Assembly (NCBI RefSeq): GCF_008831285.2
Contig: NW_022205070.1
Location: 17,501 to 57,347, forward strand
Length of the DNA: 39,847 bases
Origin: Nymphaea colorata
Lineage: Eukaryota > Streptophyta > Magnoliopsida > Nymphaeales > Nymphaeaceae
Reading direction: 5' to 3'
Positions 8,490 to 19,085 of this stretch are shown in pieces (the first letter of the stretch is position 1; the number at the start of each line of letters is the position of its first letter). The position numbers were made by a program, and so were the translations under genes. The notes beneath the pieces were generated by a model, which searched no databases, was not told where the DNA came from, and was given only the letters and a program-made list of their open reading frames with translations.

Positions 8490-9039
8490 GTGCTGAATCA
8501 AAAGTGGATCTAAACATGTGATCCAACCCTCAAAAACGGAATCCAAAACGGAATTGAATCCAAAGCAAATGCGCACACTAAAACTTAACTAAAAACGCAT
8601 AAAACACTCTCGAGACTTAAAGTCTTATTCCTAGAGCCGGTCCTCCTCTAGCCCGCGTGTGCTTGGACTCGACTTGGACCACGAATTGCCTAGGCTCGCC
8701 CTAGGCTGACCCTAAGTGACAGGGTTTAGCGAAGACCTAGGCTGGACTAGACCGGACTTGGACTCAACCCACCGCCTTGGTATTCAAGAGCCTTGCTTAG
8801 AGTCGTTGCCTCTCCTCCCGCTCCTCCCTCGGCTTCGATTCTAAGCTGACCATGATCAGTTTGTAAGGTCTGCACCTGCTGTACTGCGTCTCCTATTCCT
8901 CCTTCTTGACCCGTTCTTGGGTCAACACGGCCAAGAAGGGCCTGATTCCTCATGAAGGGCAGCCTTGCTTCGCCCGCTTTGGCTGCTCTTAACCTCATTA
9001 GTGGCTGCTCTCGGCCAAGTCGAAGGTTGACCCGTATCA

Positions 9040-9686
9040 GTTAACCACCAGCTCGGATCGACGGACTTGACACCCTTCGACCTTGCTGCCGTCCCTCGTG
9101 TGCCCTTTCTTCACTGCGAGCGGCCATTTTTTCTTGGTTCCGCGTGCTTCCGTAGCTGTCTTTTCAGCTTCTCCTGTGTCCGGTTTTGCCTGGGCCATTT
9201 GTAGTCCACGCGGTGCGACTGCCTTCTTCTCGGCCTCCGACTGCAGTCAAGGCCTTTGTTTGGTAGGTGCTATGCAACGTGTCCTTCCCTGCCTGGCCCT
9301 CGGCCTGCAGTGCTCGCTGTTCCCCGACAGCGCCTGCGGTGTCCTTTGGGACCGGATCAGGTACACAAGTGGATTCACGAATGGTCTGGAACATTTATGG
9401 TAGACTAGGTGATTTTCGCGTTAGCCCCTTTTACCCGGGAGCGATCGCCCAAATCACCTGCGTAGGAGATTGATGCTCGGTTTGACGGATCCCCGTTGCC
9501 TTTGCTGTTTGCTTCTTGCTTGTTTTTATCGGTTGTTCCACGACGGTTCGGTTTGATCGAGAATCTATCTCGCGTTTCAACATTATGCGCCTCCCAAGTT
9601 CCGCTTGTCCGCATGGCTATGCCGGCGTGAAGGCGGCCGTTGGGAAGCGCCTGATGTCTTGGCGCATGAGTGGCGTTGGCTGCGTC
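9040..9686 (-). other. Unassigned segment between E1 and E2, possibly a decayed coding relic
   Basis: This belongs to neither flanking LTR family. Read on the minus strand, 9405-9686 is open without a stop (the frame then runs on into the E2 LTR by chance). After a stop, open stretches continue in other frames (for example 9164-9394), which suggests an old frame-shifted coding sequence. The predicted peptides are basic and rich in Lys, Thr and Gly, without a motif I can name. A fragment of a non-LTR element ORF1 linker or of another retrotransposon is possible but unproven. Confidence 0.35.
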
Positions 9687-9801
9687 TGTTAGGATCTCAC
9701 CGCCTAGGCCAGAATAACCCGACCAGTGCGATCCTAAACTTCCCAGGACCTTCTTGAGGCCTATTCCAAAAACCGAAAAACCTAGGTAATTACACAAATG
9801 A

Positions 9802-9846
9802 CCTACCCGGCCGGACAGGACCCCGGCGCAAAACCCAATAGGTAGG
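9802..9846 (-). promoter_or_regulatory. U5 stem-loop (E2 3' LTR)
   Basis: Outer stem CCTACC (9802-9807)/GGTAGG (9841-9846); inner stem GCCGG (9810-9814)/CCGGC (9823-9827); loop ACAGGACC. The 5' LTR copy is at about 19202-19245. Compared with E1, one inner base pair changes from T-A to C-G with the pairing kept. Confidence 0.6.
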
Positions 9847-11292
9847 GAGATACACGTGTAGGTTACCCGAATCCAAAATCTACCTAACTAAGTCTGCTTA
9901 CTACAAAAACACTAACAGGGTCGTGAGGCCTTTACAATTCACGAGCGATACAAGAGAACACTCAATCTCACTCACAAACCACGCAAACCACACTAACGTG
10001 CAAACCACACCCAACAGAAGTAAATAGGTGGTCTGGCTCCTTGTGGTCGTGTCTCGGGCACAGTGCCCTCGAGGTACCTCACGGGGGAGCTAGGCCGAAG
10101 CCAAGGCTAAAACAGAAATGCTGGAAATAAACTAATATGCTACCTAAGACTGAAAGCAAATCCCACCCGAAGCTACAAGGGGGATAGGAGACGATACCGG
10201 CCAAGGATCGCCCTTGGCGTAGCCGGATAGGTCTCGGGGTGATGACCTGCCCCCGAGCACTGCAGCTCACAGAACAGGAAGACCGGCTGAGGCGTGCCTC
10301 CACGTAGCCTGCTGCTCGGACTGACCGCTGCCTGAAGGCGCTGACGGCAGGCCGCGCGCTGGTGGTCGGGTCGACTGCCGAGGTCTGGTCGTCGCTCGTT
10401 GGCTGTGGCCGCTGCGCTGTTGCCGCGATGGATCCTGCGGTGGCCGCGCTAACGTCGAGCCGAGACCGCTGCTGACACTCGCCGGGCCGAGGGGCAGAAC
10501 GCGCGCCGAGAGCGAGGACGCTGTCTCGGTCTGCTACGGACGTGCCGTCGAGAATGCCGGGAGTGCTCGTCTGCTGTCTGGACAATGGCCGCCTGTCAGG
10601 ACGAAGTCGCCTGTCGGCTGCCGACGATGTGCTGCTGCTGCGCACTGAAGACGACGGAACAGGGCCAGAAGGGCCGCCTGGATTGCCGCGGGGGGCTGCT
10701 GTCACAGCGACAGCGCCTACCTGCCTCACTCCGGAATGTGGCTCGGCCACGTGCGCCGGTGGATGCCGACGGAGAGGAAATGGCCGCTGTAAGGGCCGGC
10801 GAACCGGCTGAACCTAATCCTAGCTAAGGCTGGTTTGGCTGGGTTCGGATGGGCTCTACTAGGTGGTAGGTCTAGTCAAGCAGGTTCGGGTCAGGGTAGG
10901 CTTAGTCAAATGGGGTTTAGGTTCAGTCAAGGGCTGACCTAGCTAATAGGTTGGTCCAGTAGAGGAGGCTAAGGTCGAGCCTAAGCTCACGGTGCTGGTC
11001 AATGCTGACCAAGTGCGGAAGGTTCAACTAACTAGGTGGTTGACTAAATGGACCGAGTCAGTGGGTCCGGGTCAAGTAGGTCAAGGGTCACTCGAGGTAG
11101 GCTCGAGTCACTAAGGGAGGCTACCAACGAAGTGGGCTCGGTGGACTGGTTGACCTCGTTTAACTAAGGCTAAGGGTCAAGGACGATCCAGGTTGGCTCG
11201 ATAGCGGTTTAGCCTAGGTGCGGGTTCGGTGCAGGAGGTTGCCTAGTGCGTTCGGTTGACTGGGTTTGTCTTACTCAGGGAATGCACCGATG

Positions 11293-11308
11293 CTTGCCAC
11301 GTGGCAAG
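11293..11308. promoter_or_regulatory. 16-bp perfect palindrome with G-box (E2 3' LTR)
   Basis: CTTGCCACGTGGCAAG is self-complementary and centred on the plant bZIP/bHLH site CACGTG. The other LTR has it at 20693-20708, and E3-family LTRs have a 22-bp version. It lies downstream of the TATA box, in the transcribed part of the LTR. Confidence 0.65.
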
Positions 11309-12884
11309 ATGGACGGACACGACAGAAAGAGCTAGAAGAATGCTAGCTATTAGGAAATGAGCTCGAATTCTCGCCTAAGGGTTAGGGAGAAATGCGACAA
11401 GGAAGGAGAAGAGATTGGGGCGAAGGGCCTGGTGGTGCTCTCGGGTGAGCTCGAGTGATGCTACGGTTGAGATGGGGACACGTGGATCAGTTCTACGATA
11501 GAGAGGAGCTGCGGATTAGGTCAAGATGAAAAGTAGGAAACGGTAGAGGAAGAATAGGCAAGGTGGCGCGAGGTGGAGGGGTTTCCTAAGACTAAGGAGG
11601 CAAGATCCGAGGGAATAGGGAAAGGGGATCTCGCAGGGCCTGGCTGGAGGACAAGTGGCGATACGCGGGACCAAGGTGGGTAGCTGGCAGGTGAGGTGGC
11701 AAGTGAGGTGGCGGAGGGCTGGCTCGGATTGCGACACGTGTCAAGATGAACGCGTGAGGATCCTTGCGACTTAGGGTTGACGCGGTGGAGATGGCGAGGA
11801 GCTGGAAGGGAGCTGCGGCTGCGGGATTGCTTCCTGATTTGAGGGAGCAGCTGATTGCGAGTTGATCCTGGATCAGGACAGATGGCAGCAGCTGGGACAA
11901 GGGCACAGATGGAAGGCTAGATGGTGGACAGGTGTCACAGAGAACGGCTGAGAGGAAACGAAGGTGGCCTTACCGGATTCGGATGCTTGGCCTCGTCGGA
12001 ACCTTCCAATTCACGCCGGCGGCCAGAACTTGATCCGAGAGTCCCGTGACCGATATACCCCTTTCAGAATTTAAATAGAACACTAGGGAAGAAGGGCAAT
12101 TCGGTCCTTAACGCTGGAATCAATGGCGACCACCGGAATTAACAGCGATGGCCGGATTTACACGATTTTCCGGCGATATTCAATCTCGCGATACAGCCAT
12201 CAAAAGTCGCCCGATTTATATTATTTTGAAGCTCTTTTGCAGGCGATTCTTTTAGGCTAATCAGCCGCTTCAGATCTCGTCCGAAAAGTAAGTTATTTTG
12301 ACTTTTAAGCCTCTGGTGCGACTGATCCAAAGCAAGAGAACAGGCCGATAGAATCTGATTGAAACGATTCTTTTTCTTAATCTTCCATCGGCCGATGCCT
12401 ACTAAGGATAATCTATCGATTTCTATCGCGCGACGGGAAGTGTAAGCCACAGTTTAGAGGCAGGATCACCTACGCCCGTGACTCCTCTCTCGGGTATTCC
12501 GAGGAAGAAACCAGGGAGAGCGATGCCGATTCTAAACCTGCACAACACAAATCCAGCAGCACGAAAAGGATCGAAATCTCACCCTATTCGGTGTCTTATT
12601 GAAGCCGGCGGTGGATCCGTCGCCTTCAATCTTCCCTATGCTGGAATCGACCTCACAGTACCCTCGTGATCAGGGCAAAGGCACCGATTCCAGAACTTTG
12701 AAAAAGCTCGAAAGGGGTACTTACGTGACAAGGGAGGGATCGCCGCCAGTGGTGGAGATCCGCCGATGCCTTCTTCCTTATGCCTATGTCTCCGACGGCG
12801 GCTCTTCAAGGATTTCTGGATTCGGAAGCGTCGTGGAGGTAGAGGACGCGAGGGGGGAGAAGACGCCTGGTTCTCGGGTTGAAC

Positions 12885-12999
12885 AAGGTGGGAGACGAGA
12901 GAGGAGAAGCCTCGAGCGAGGAGAGAGAGGGTGCCACACCTAATGCCAATCTTTGATTAATTTTTCGATCCATTTTACATTGTGTTTACAGAATATATA
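12885..12999 (-). promoter_or_regulatory. Candidate core promoter of E2 3' LTR
   Basis: On the coding strand TATATA (12994-12999) is followed by a CT-rich patch containing CTCGAG (about 12890-12935). The 5' LTR copy has TATATA at 22398-22403. About 600 bp of U3 lie upstream and about 3.3 kb of LTR downstream. Confidence 0.55.
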
Positions 13000-13305
13000 C
13001 AAAATATAATGCGAGCCCTAATTACATGTTAACCTAGCTCGCATCATAGTCTAATGTCAAAAATGCGCAAGGCACAACCCGCCTTGCTAGGTCTCTACTT
13101 CAAAACTTGACGTTGACATGAAATAGAAGACGCAACATAAACCGGGCCTAGCGCCCAACTCGAAAATCAAAAGCTAAAGTCCCTAAGCCTTGTGGACTTA
13201 GGGCGGGGACCTCGTGTGGGTTACCGCCCACACTTCGGAATTTCGAGCACGGGTCAAGTCCGATTGACTCAGACCTGAACCTAAGCCTCTCGGCTTTAGA
13301 TAGGC

Positions 13306-14424
13306 TCAAGCGTTCGGGGAAATTGGACTCACGCTCGGATTATCATGATCAAGCTCGGTGAGCCTCGCAATAGGTTCTAGAACGCCTTGAGTTCCACCTG
13401 GTTCGAGCACTCTTTCGGACCTAGTTGCTCCTCCCACGCCGCCCGCTGCAACTGGCTCGAGTGCTGACTTAGCCTCGCTTGGACTTTCTTCGTGCTGCCT
13501 TAGCGCCTGTGTCCACAAATCCGAGGCCTTGCGTCTTGGCCGACTGGTTCCGGCCTGATCACGCCGAGCTGGGTCTGGACCTCCAAGTTGGTCCGTAACA
13601 GATTCCCCCTCCCTAGAATGCGCTTGTCCTCGGGCGTTGGAGGAGGGAAAGCGATGAACCACTGACCCAAACTCTTCCCAAGAGGTTCCTCTGTCAGGCC
13701 CCTCCCATTCTACTAATACCTCATGCCGTGTTCTCCCTTGTCTCTGCATATAACGATGTTTAAGTATACGATAGGGAATGGTCAAGTTGTCCTGTTCCGG
13801 TATCTGCTCGATCACTGTAGGAACATCACCATGATGAGGCTTGAGCCTGGTGATATGAAAAACTGGGTGTACCATTGCTTCCCGTGGAAGCCCTAGTCGA
13901 TACGCAGCTTTTCCTACCTTTTGTAATACCGGAAACGGTCCATAATACCTTGGTAGTAGCTTAGAATAGGGTTGGCCCATTAACGATCGTTGCTTGAGGG
14001 GCAACCTCTTCAACCACACGTAATCACCCACTTCGAATTCTCGATCTTTTCGCCCTTTGTTGTAGACCTGTCTCATCCTGTTCTGGGCTTTGGCAATGTT
14101 TTGCTTGAGGGAGTCAAGTACTTCCTCACGGGTGCGTAGCTCGCAGTCTACATTGTCGTCGCCTGCTGTACCTCCTTCATATCGAGGGATACTTGGAGGT
14201 GGGGTCCCATATACACCTTCAAAAGGCGTCATCCCTGTTGACGAATGTAAACTGGTGTTATAAGACCACTCTGCCCAAGGTAAGAATTTTACCCAAGTCT
14301 GTGGTCTTTCTCCTGCAAAACACCTCAAATATGTCTCTAAAGATCGATTAACAATTTCGCTCTGCCCGTCTGTCTGTGGGTGATGGGCTGTACTAAACTT
14401 GAGCATTGTACCCATAAGCTTCAT
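13306..14424 (-). pseudogene. pol: E2 pol fragment: integrase C-terminal half, GPY/F module, chromodomain, LTR-encoded tail
   Basis: Open fragment of 372 codons from the C-terminal part of the integrase catalytic core (the HHPQTDGQSE block with the catalytic Glu), through an RCF/W-rich region, a GPY/F-type module (LLPRYYGPF) and a chromodomain (VLVEWEGPD...SWEEF). The chromodomain is expected to direct integration to modified chromatin. The last ~98 residues lie in the 3' LTR beyond the polypurine tract, including the Gly-rich AAGGVGGATRSE motif. A frameshift near 14421-14460 separates it from the upstream integrase fragment, and its first Met is not a true start. Confidence 0.88.
13601..13614 (-). 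other. E2 polypurine tract
   Basis: On the coding strand AGGGAGGGGGAATC directly abuts the LTR start TGTTACGG. It is translated as part of the Pol tail, in the REGES peptide. Confidence 0.85.
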
Positions 14425-14840
14425 GTACTCCTGCCAGAATGCGCTAAGGAAAATGAATCCCTGTCACATACGACTGATTGTGGCATTCCGTGGAGCTTTC
14501 CAACGTATTCTTGGTACACGCTGGCCACCATTGGCCCTTGATACGACCTAGGCAAGGGAGCGAAGTGGCTGTACTTGGTCAGACGGTCCACTACCACTAG
14601 CACAGCTTCCTTGCCTTCAGAGCGGGGCATGGCATCAATAAAATCCATGGTCACATCGGTCCATGGTTTGGCTGGTATGGGGAGGGGAACCAAGTGCCCT
14701 GGAGGTCTAATGGCCTCGTATTTTTCCCTCTGGCATACCAGGCAACTCCGGATGTACCTTTGTACCTCTGCCTTCATGCCACGCCACCAAAATTGGGCTT
14801 TAATTCTGCTTAGGGTTTTAGAAACCCCCTCATGACCCAC
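14421..14840 (-). pseudogene. pol: E2 pol fragment: integrase zinc-binding region and first half of catalytic core
   Basis: Contains the end of the HHCC zinc-binding module (GHEGVSKTL... with C-x2-C in SCLVCQREK) and the first part of the DDE core (TMDFIDAMP, and CDRD for the second Asp). The frame is lost just after the second Asp, where the E3 copy continues to the catalytic Glu. A second break at about 14860 separates it from the upstream linker (14810-15079 in another frame). Non-functional as it stands. Confidence 0.85.
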
Positions 14841-15822
14841 GGCAGGGGTGTCATGGAAATGACGCAGGAGTTCTGCTTAAGCCCAGACTCTGGAGGAACC
14901 ACTGCTCGGTTCTTCCTATATAATAGATTCCCTCTGACTGTATAGAAGGGAATGGATCCTGGATGTTGTTCTGTTGATGCACGGATTAGCCTTATGGACT
15001 GATCTGCTTGCTGTTCCTGGGCTAACCTATCCCAAACATCAGTTTCCACTACCGAAAGAGTCATGAACTGCTCAGTCAATCTGAGAGAGAATCGGCCGTG
15101 TATTTTCCGGACCCTTTTTGTACTCTATTTCAAAATCGTATCCAAGCAGCTTTGCAGCCAACGTTGTTGGGTAGGCGTGGATACTCTCTGCTTTAACATG
15201 TACTTCAGAGAATTTTGGTCCGTCTTGACTGTGAATCTGCGTCCTATAAGGTAGGGCCGCCACTTTTCGACTGCTAACACTATCTTAGTAGTTCTTTCTC
15301 ATAAGTAGAGAGAGGTTTCGCTCTACTTGTGAGTGCCTTAGACATATAAGCGATAGGGTGGCCTCCTTGGCTGAGAACGGCCCCAATTCCAACCTCACAT
15401 GCGTTGTCTCTATTGTGAACTGCTGGTTGAAATCTGGAAGTGTAAGAACTGGCGCAGACATAAGGGCAATTTTAACTTTCAAAGGCTGCCCTAGCCTTAT
15501 CCGACCACTGAAAGGCTCCTTTTTGAGCATCTGGGTCAAAGGCTGTGCGATCAAACCATATCCTGATGAAACGCCTATAGTACCCAGTTAAACCGAGGAA
15601 TCCGCGGAGTCCTTTCAAGTCCTTAGGCAGTGGCCATTTCTGCATGGCTTCTAATTTTTCGGGGTCTGCCCGAACCCCTTGTTGGCACACTATGTGCCCT
15701 AGATAACCAATAGAAGGTTGTCCAAAGCTGCATTTGGACATCTTGGCTATAATTGGTTATCTCTCAGTACCTGAAGAGCAACTGCAGGATGCTTCTGATG
15801 TGATCCTCAGACTGACTGTAAA
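14841..15822 (-). pseudogene. pol: E2 pol fragment: end of RT and RNase H, multiply frameshifted
   Basis: RT thumb/connection sequence (SKCSFGQPSIGYLGH, GYYRRFI) at 15472-15741, RNase H start at about 15285-15554 and linker peptides at 14810-15263 lie in at least three frames. E2 keeps codons that E3 has deleted between the RRFI and LTLPDF motifs. At 15218-15220 the RNase H catalytic Asp codon (TDQ) is intact at the DNA level, unlike in E3. A one-base loss near 15830-15840 disrupts the FxDD catalytic motif of RT. Confidence 0.8.
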
Positions 15823-17952
15823 TCAAGATGTCATCAAAGAAACTAAGATGAAATCGCGGAGGTATTGTCTGAAGACGTCGTTCATGCACCTCTGAAACGT
15901 CGCTGGTGCGTTTGTCAGACCAAATGGCATGACGAGGAACTCGTAGTGCCCGTCATGCGTCCTGAAAGCGGTCTTGGGGAGTCGTCCTTTACATCGATTT
16001 GATGATAGCCGGCTCGTAAGTCGATCTTGGAGAAAATAGTTGCTCCGGCTGTTCATCCAATGCTCATCAATTACCGGTATGGGATGTCTATCCTTCACGG
16101 TGGCTTCATTCAAGGCGCGGTAATCTACACAGAAGCGCCAGGTGTTGTCTTTCTTCTTCACAAGTAGGACCGGTGAAGAGAAAGGGCTGCTACTTGGTTG
16201 CACGATGCCACTTTCCAACATTTCTTTAACCAGACGCTCGATTTCAGCCTTCTGGTTATATCCATACCGATAGGGGTGCACATTAACCGGTTCTGCCCCT
16301 TGAGTCATTATGATCCTATGGTCATAGGATCTCTGTGGTGGAAGCCCCTTAGGCTCCTCAAAGACGTCCTCATATTGATCCAGCACCAGCTGAATTCGTT
16401 CTGGCACTATCTCTTTCTGCTCTTCTTTTTCTGGCACATCGGTAGCGAGTGCCATTACCCAACACGCGGGCTGCTCGGCTTCAATTGCCCGAAGTGCAGC
16501 CTTGGGACGAGTTGTGCTGGTTAAGCCCTGTAGCGTCATGGGCTCTTCGTCGCCGTCGGGAGTGAAGGTCATGCTGAAGTTCTTCACATCCCAAGATATG
16601 ATGCCAAGCGTGAAAAACCATGGCATCCCGAGAATAAGATCCACTCCATCTAAAGGAATGACTAAGAAGTCGATCTTGAATGGTTTTCTCTTGATCACAA
16701 CTTCTATGCCTTTCCCTTCGTTATGGCACTTTAATCTCATACCCCCTCCCACGATTATAGTTTGGGGGTGGCTTGATTCAAGGGAGACGTGGCATCTACG
16801 TGCGGCTTCCTCTGTTAGGAAGTTCTTGGTTGCTCCATTATCAAGCAAAATTAAGACCTTATGTCCGTTTATCCTCCCAAATACCCTGAATGAGTTGGGC
16901 TTGTTGGGATCTTGCATTGAATGCAGAGACTCTGCCTTGGTTGGCTTTTCTTCTTTGGCGGGAGTCTCTTCAATCCGGACTTCTTTCTTTTTCTCGGCTT
17001 GTTTTGCTCGCCTCTTGGTAACTACTTCCTCATCTGATGAGGACGAGCTGGTCTCATACGGCGTTGTAGACGAATCGCTACATGAACTGGACTCGTCATC
17101 GCTCACCACCTGTACCCTGTAATACGTTGGGCACTGATGGTTCTTGTCCCATTTTCCCTCACATCTGTAGCACAGGCCTTTACGCCTGAACTCTTCAATC
17201 TGTTTCGGCGTGAGGTAACGCGTTGGTGGTTTTCGGCCTTGCCCTTGGTTTGGGCCTTGTGGTGGCCGATAATCACTCCCTTTTCGGAAGGGAGTTGGTT
17301 CCTTCCCTCTAAATCGAGAACCAGAGGAGTAGGAAGGTCTCCTCCTCTGCTTGTCCATCTTGTGAGCCTTCTTCTCGGCTCTCTTCTCCTCTATTTGCTC
17401 TTCGTAGAGGCGGGCCATGGCAAAACATTCTTCTAGCCTGTTGAAGCGGTGAATTTTTAATTCTCTCTTCACTTCGCTTTTAAGGCCGCCCTTGAACGCT
17501 CCGATGAGGGCCTTCTCTGGCCACTGGACCATGCTAGCCAACCTCTCAAATTGACGTTGGTAGGCTGCCACGGTTGTGGATTGGACCAGATTTTTAAGGT
17601 CCTCATCATAATCGATGAATGTTGAATCTCCGAACTGTAATTGGAGACTCGCCTTGTACTTCTCCCAAGTTGGATCTGCCGTTTTGTGATCGAACCACAA
17701 ATAATGGGTTGTGGCCTCTCCTGTCATGTTTGCAGTGGCAATTTCAATCCACTCGTCTTGGGGTACATGATGGCACAAAAAGTACCTCTCGGCCATGAAT
17801 AGCCACTCCCGTAAGTGCTCCCCGTTGAATTTGGGAAACTCATAACGAACGGTGGGAGTTCGCCTCTCTTCTTGAAGCTGACGTTGTGCTCTTCTAGGAC
17901 GTAGAGGAGATTCGTCCTGTTCCCCCTCTGAATCGTAGTAGGTACGATTCAT
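15823..17952 (-). pseudogene. gag-pol: E2 gag core, CCHC knuckle, protease and N-terminal RT (709 codons open)
   Basis: Residues ~35-200 match the retrotransposon Gag core ([13 protein letters not shown]..., [17 protein letters not shown]). A CCHC zinc knuckle uses C261, C264, H272 and C274. A Ser/Glu-rich linker precedes an aspartic protease with LLDNGAT at 370-375, which has DNG instead of the usual DSG/DTG. RT begins with [14 protein letters not shown] and extends to [16 protein letters not shown]. Between these the segment around the first catalytic Asp is out of frame owing to two offsetting indels (about 15990-16060), and the FxDD region is lost by frameshift. The fragment is in frame with the upstream 17971-18459 piece but separated by TAG. 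Confidence 0.88.
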
Positions 17953-17970
17953 TCTGCTGCTAGCGAATCT

Positions 17971-18459
17971 CTAGACTCTTGGCGTCCTGTAATATTCGCT
18001 AGTGGGCTCAATAGGCTGTCGCTCTGGCGGGGGGCCCATATGTAGAAGTCTGCCCCCTTCTGTACTTGTTCCGATGTGAGAGAGGTTGTTCGGGTCTATC
18101 TCAGTGTCGGTGGGGTAGGTAGGAGCACCTAACACACCCTTTCCTTTGTTCGGACCCTGAGTGGTCCTTTCCCCTCCTGGGTTCTGGTTGGTAGCTAACT
18201 GCTTCAAAAGACCGCGAATTTCATCCATCTCATTTTGCCGCTCTCGGTTTTGTCTTTCCATTTCTCGTTTGCGGACTTGATCGGATTTGTTCAGATCATT
18301 TCTCATTTGCAACAGCTCCTTTTCAATATTCAGGATTCTGCCCATTGCATAGTTGGGGACTGGTCCCGCTTGTGTGCTTGGAGCTTCCTCAGGTTGATCG
18401 TTGAGGGTCTCCTCAAGGACAGGCTCCTCGGGATTGAACTGCTTCTTTGACTTGCCCAT
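17971..18459 (-). pseudogene. gag: E2 gag N-terminus (162 codons, ended by in-frame TAG)
   Basis: Starts MGKSKKQFNPEEP, homologous to the [13 protein letters not shown] start of E3 Gag, so this is the true gag start. The region around residues 45-95 is charged and probably coiled coil (EKELLQMRNDLNK...). An amber codon at 17971-17973 stops translation; the same frame continues to the next fragment without a shift. E3 is open at this site, so the stop is probably a decay mutation, although readthrough cannot be excluded from sequence alone. Confidence 0.85.
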
Positions 18460-18532
18460 AGTTGTTTAGGGGCGGTTATATGTCAAAGAACTACCGAAGA
18501 CAAAAAATTCCTAGCTAAAATTCCAAAACTGA

Positions 18533-18550
18533 CACGCTGCCACTCTCAAG
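18533..18550 (-). promoter_or_regulatory. Conserved pre-ATG leader motif (E2)
   Basis: The plus-strand CTGCCACTCTCAA version of the motif found in the same place in E1 and E3, about 75-90 nt upstream of the gag ATG. Confidence 0.55.
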
Positions 18551-18700
18551 CGAGAAGCCGCTGTCCAACTCCTAAAACTGCTGGCTGATCCTTGCCCGAA
18601 GACCTGATCTGCCGACTGACTCTGCCCTACTGCCCTATGCTGCCGCTGCCTTAGCTGCCGGTAGCGCGTTTAGAGGCAAGGGAGACGGGTTGGCCCGCCT

Positions 18701-18843
18701 AGTGCCGCGCTTCACCTAAGCGCCTCGGCACTCCCACTTCGCCCACGGCCGGGCTTTTACAAGCCTAAATCACCGCACCCTCCTGGTGCCTCGGTGACGA
18801 ACCGGGAGCTCGGCTGCCCTCGGGTGCACGGAATGTACAGCCC
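18701..18843 (-). promoter_or_regulatory. E2 leader RNA hairpin block (three hairpins)
   Basis: Hairpin 1 (18701-18732): outer pairs AGTGCCG/CGGCACT, AGG bulge, upper stem CGCTT/AAGCG, loop AGGTG in RNA sense. Hairpin 2 (18770-18797): lower stem CACCG/CGGTG plus one closing T-A, AGG bulge, upper stem CACC/GGTG, loop AGGAG. Hairpin 3 (18822-18843): GGG/CCC and TGCAC/GTACA stems with one wobble in the RNA. Order and spacing match E1 and E3. Confidence 0.75.
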
Positions 18844-19071
18844 TTTACTTGCTAAAGGTGAGCAAGCAAAGCCCTAAACACGTACGAAGACGGAAGTCGC
18901 GGGGACTCCAAAAATCAAAATCTGCACTAGAAAATCGAAAATAGACTGACTAGAAAACCAAAAGAAGTCCACTGTCACTCTGGAAATCTGAAAAGAAGAC
19001 CGTCTGCACTGTCGTTGATGAAGCTTCTTCGTAGGTCCAAGTGCTCAAACCGACGGTGTTCCTCAAGATTC

Positions 19072-19083
19072 GCTCTGATACCA
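19072..19083 (-). other. E2 primer binding site (tRNA-iMet type)
   Basis: TGGTATCAGAGC on the coding strand, two bases after the LTR end GATCCTAACA. It fixes the 5' LTR boundary at 19086. Confidence 0.92.
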
Positions 19084-19085
19084 AT

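Larger units (their letters stand above)
1..9039 (-). mobile_element. E1: non-autonomous long-LTR retrotransposon with FHA-like ORF (3' end cut by window)
   Basis: Minus-strand LTR element. The sequence at 1-2231 repeats at 6809-9039 with a constant offset of 6808. On the coding strand the LTR starts TGATACGG after a purine tract and ends CCTACCA before a tRNA primer site. The internal region is 3,355 bp and the full LTR 3,453 bp, so an intact copy would be about 10.3 kb. No gag, protease, RT, RNase H or integrase is encoded, so its movement must depend on enzymes supplied in trans. LTR ends, PBS, PPT, leader hairpins and the ORF tail resemble E2 and E3, which makes those the likely helper lineage. 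The right flank begins GTTAA (9040-9044); the left target duplication lies outside the window, so insertion cannot be confirmed from it. Confidence 0.9.
5587..9039 (-). repeat. E1 5' LTR (3,453 bp)
   Basis: Complete LTR bounded by TG...CA on the coding strand. From 6809 upward it repeats the left LTR almost perfectly. From the TATA-like box (8482-8489) to the primer site is about 2.9 kb, so R plus U5 is unusually long. The U5 end (5587-6060) aligns by eye with the same part of the E2/E3 LTRs, including GGACAGGACCCCG and the run of ACCACGC / CAAACCACACCCA repeats near 5870-5910. Confidence 0.92.
9687..13600 (-). repeat. E2 3' LTR (3,914 bp)
   Basis: Direct repeat of 19086-23004 with many substitutions and small indels, so E2 inserted much earlier than E1. 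The first ~295 bp on the coding strand (13306-13600) encode the Pol C-terminal tail. A GC-rich block (about 10250-10800) is open on both strands and gives a 223-residue minus-strand and 80-90-residue plus-strand ORFs. I regard these as composition artefacts. Confidence 0.93.

Noticed and set aside
10079-10811. 223-codon minus-strand ORF and 80-90-codon plus-strand ORFs in the E2 LTR
   Set aside because: Same GC-rich LTR block; the longer frame is broken in the other LTR copy (shortened to 81 codons at 19572-19817).
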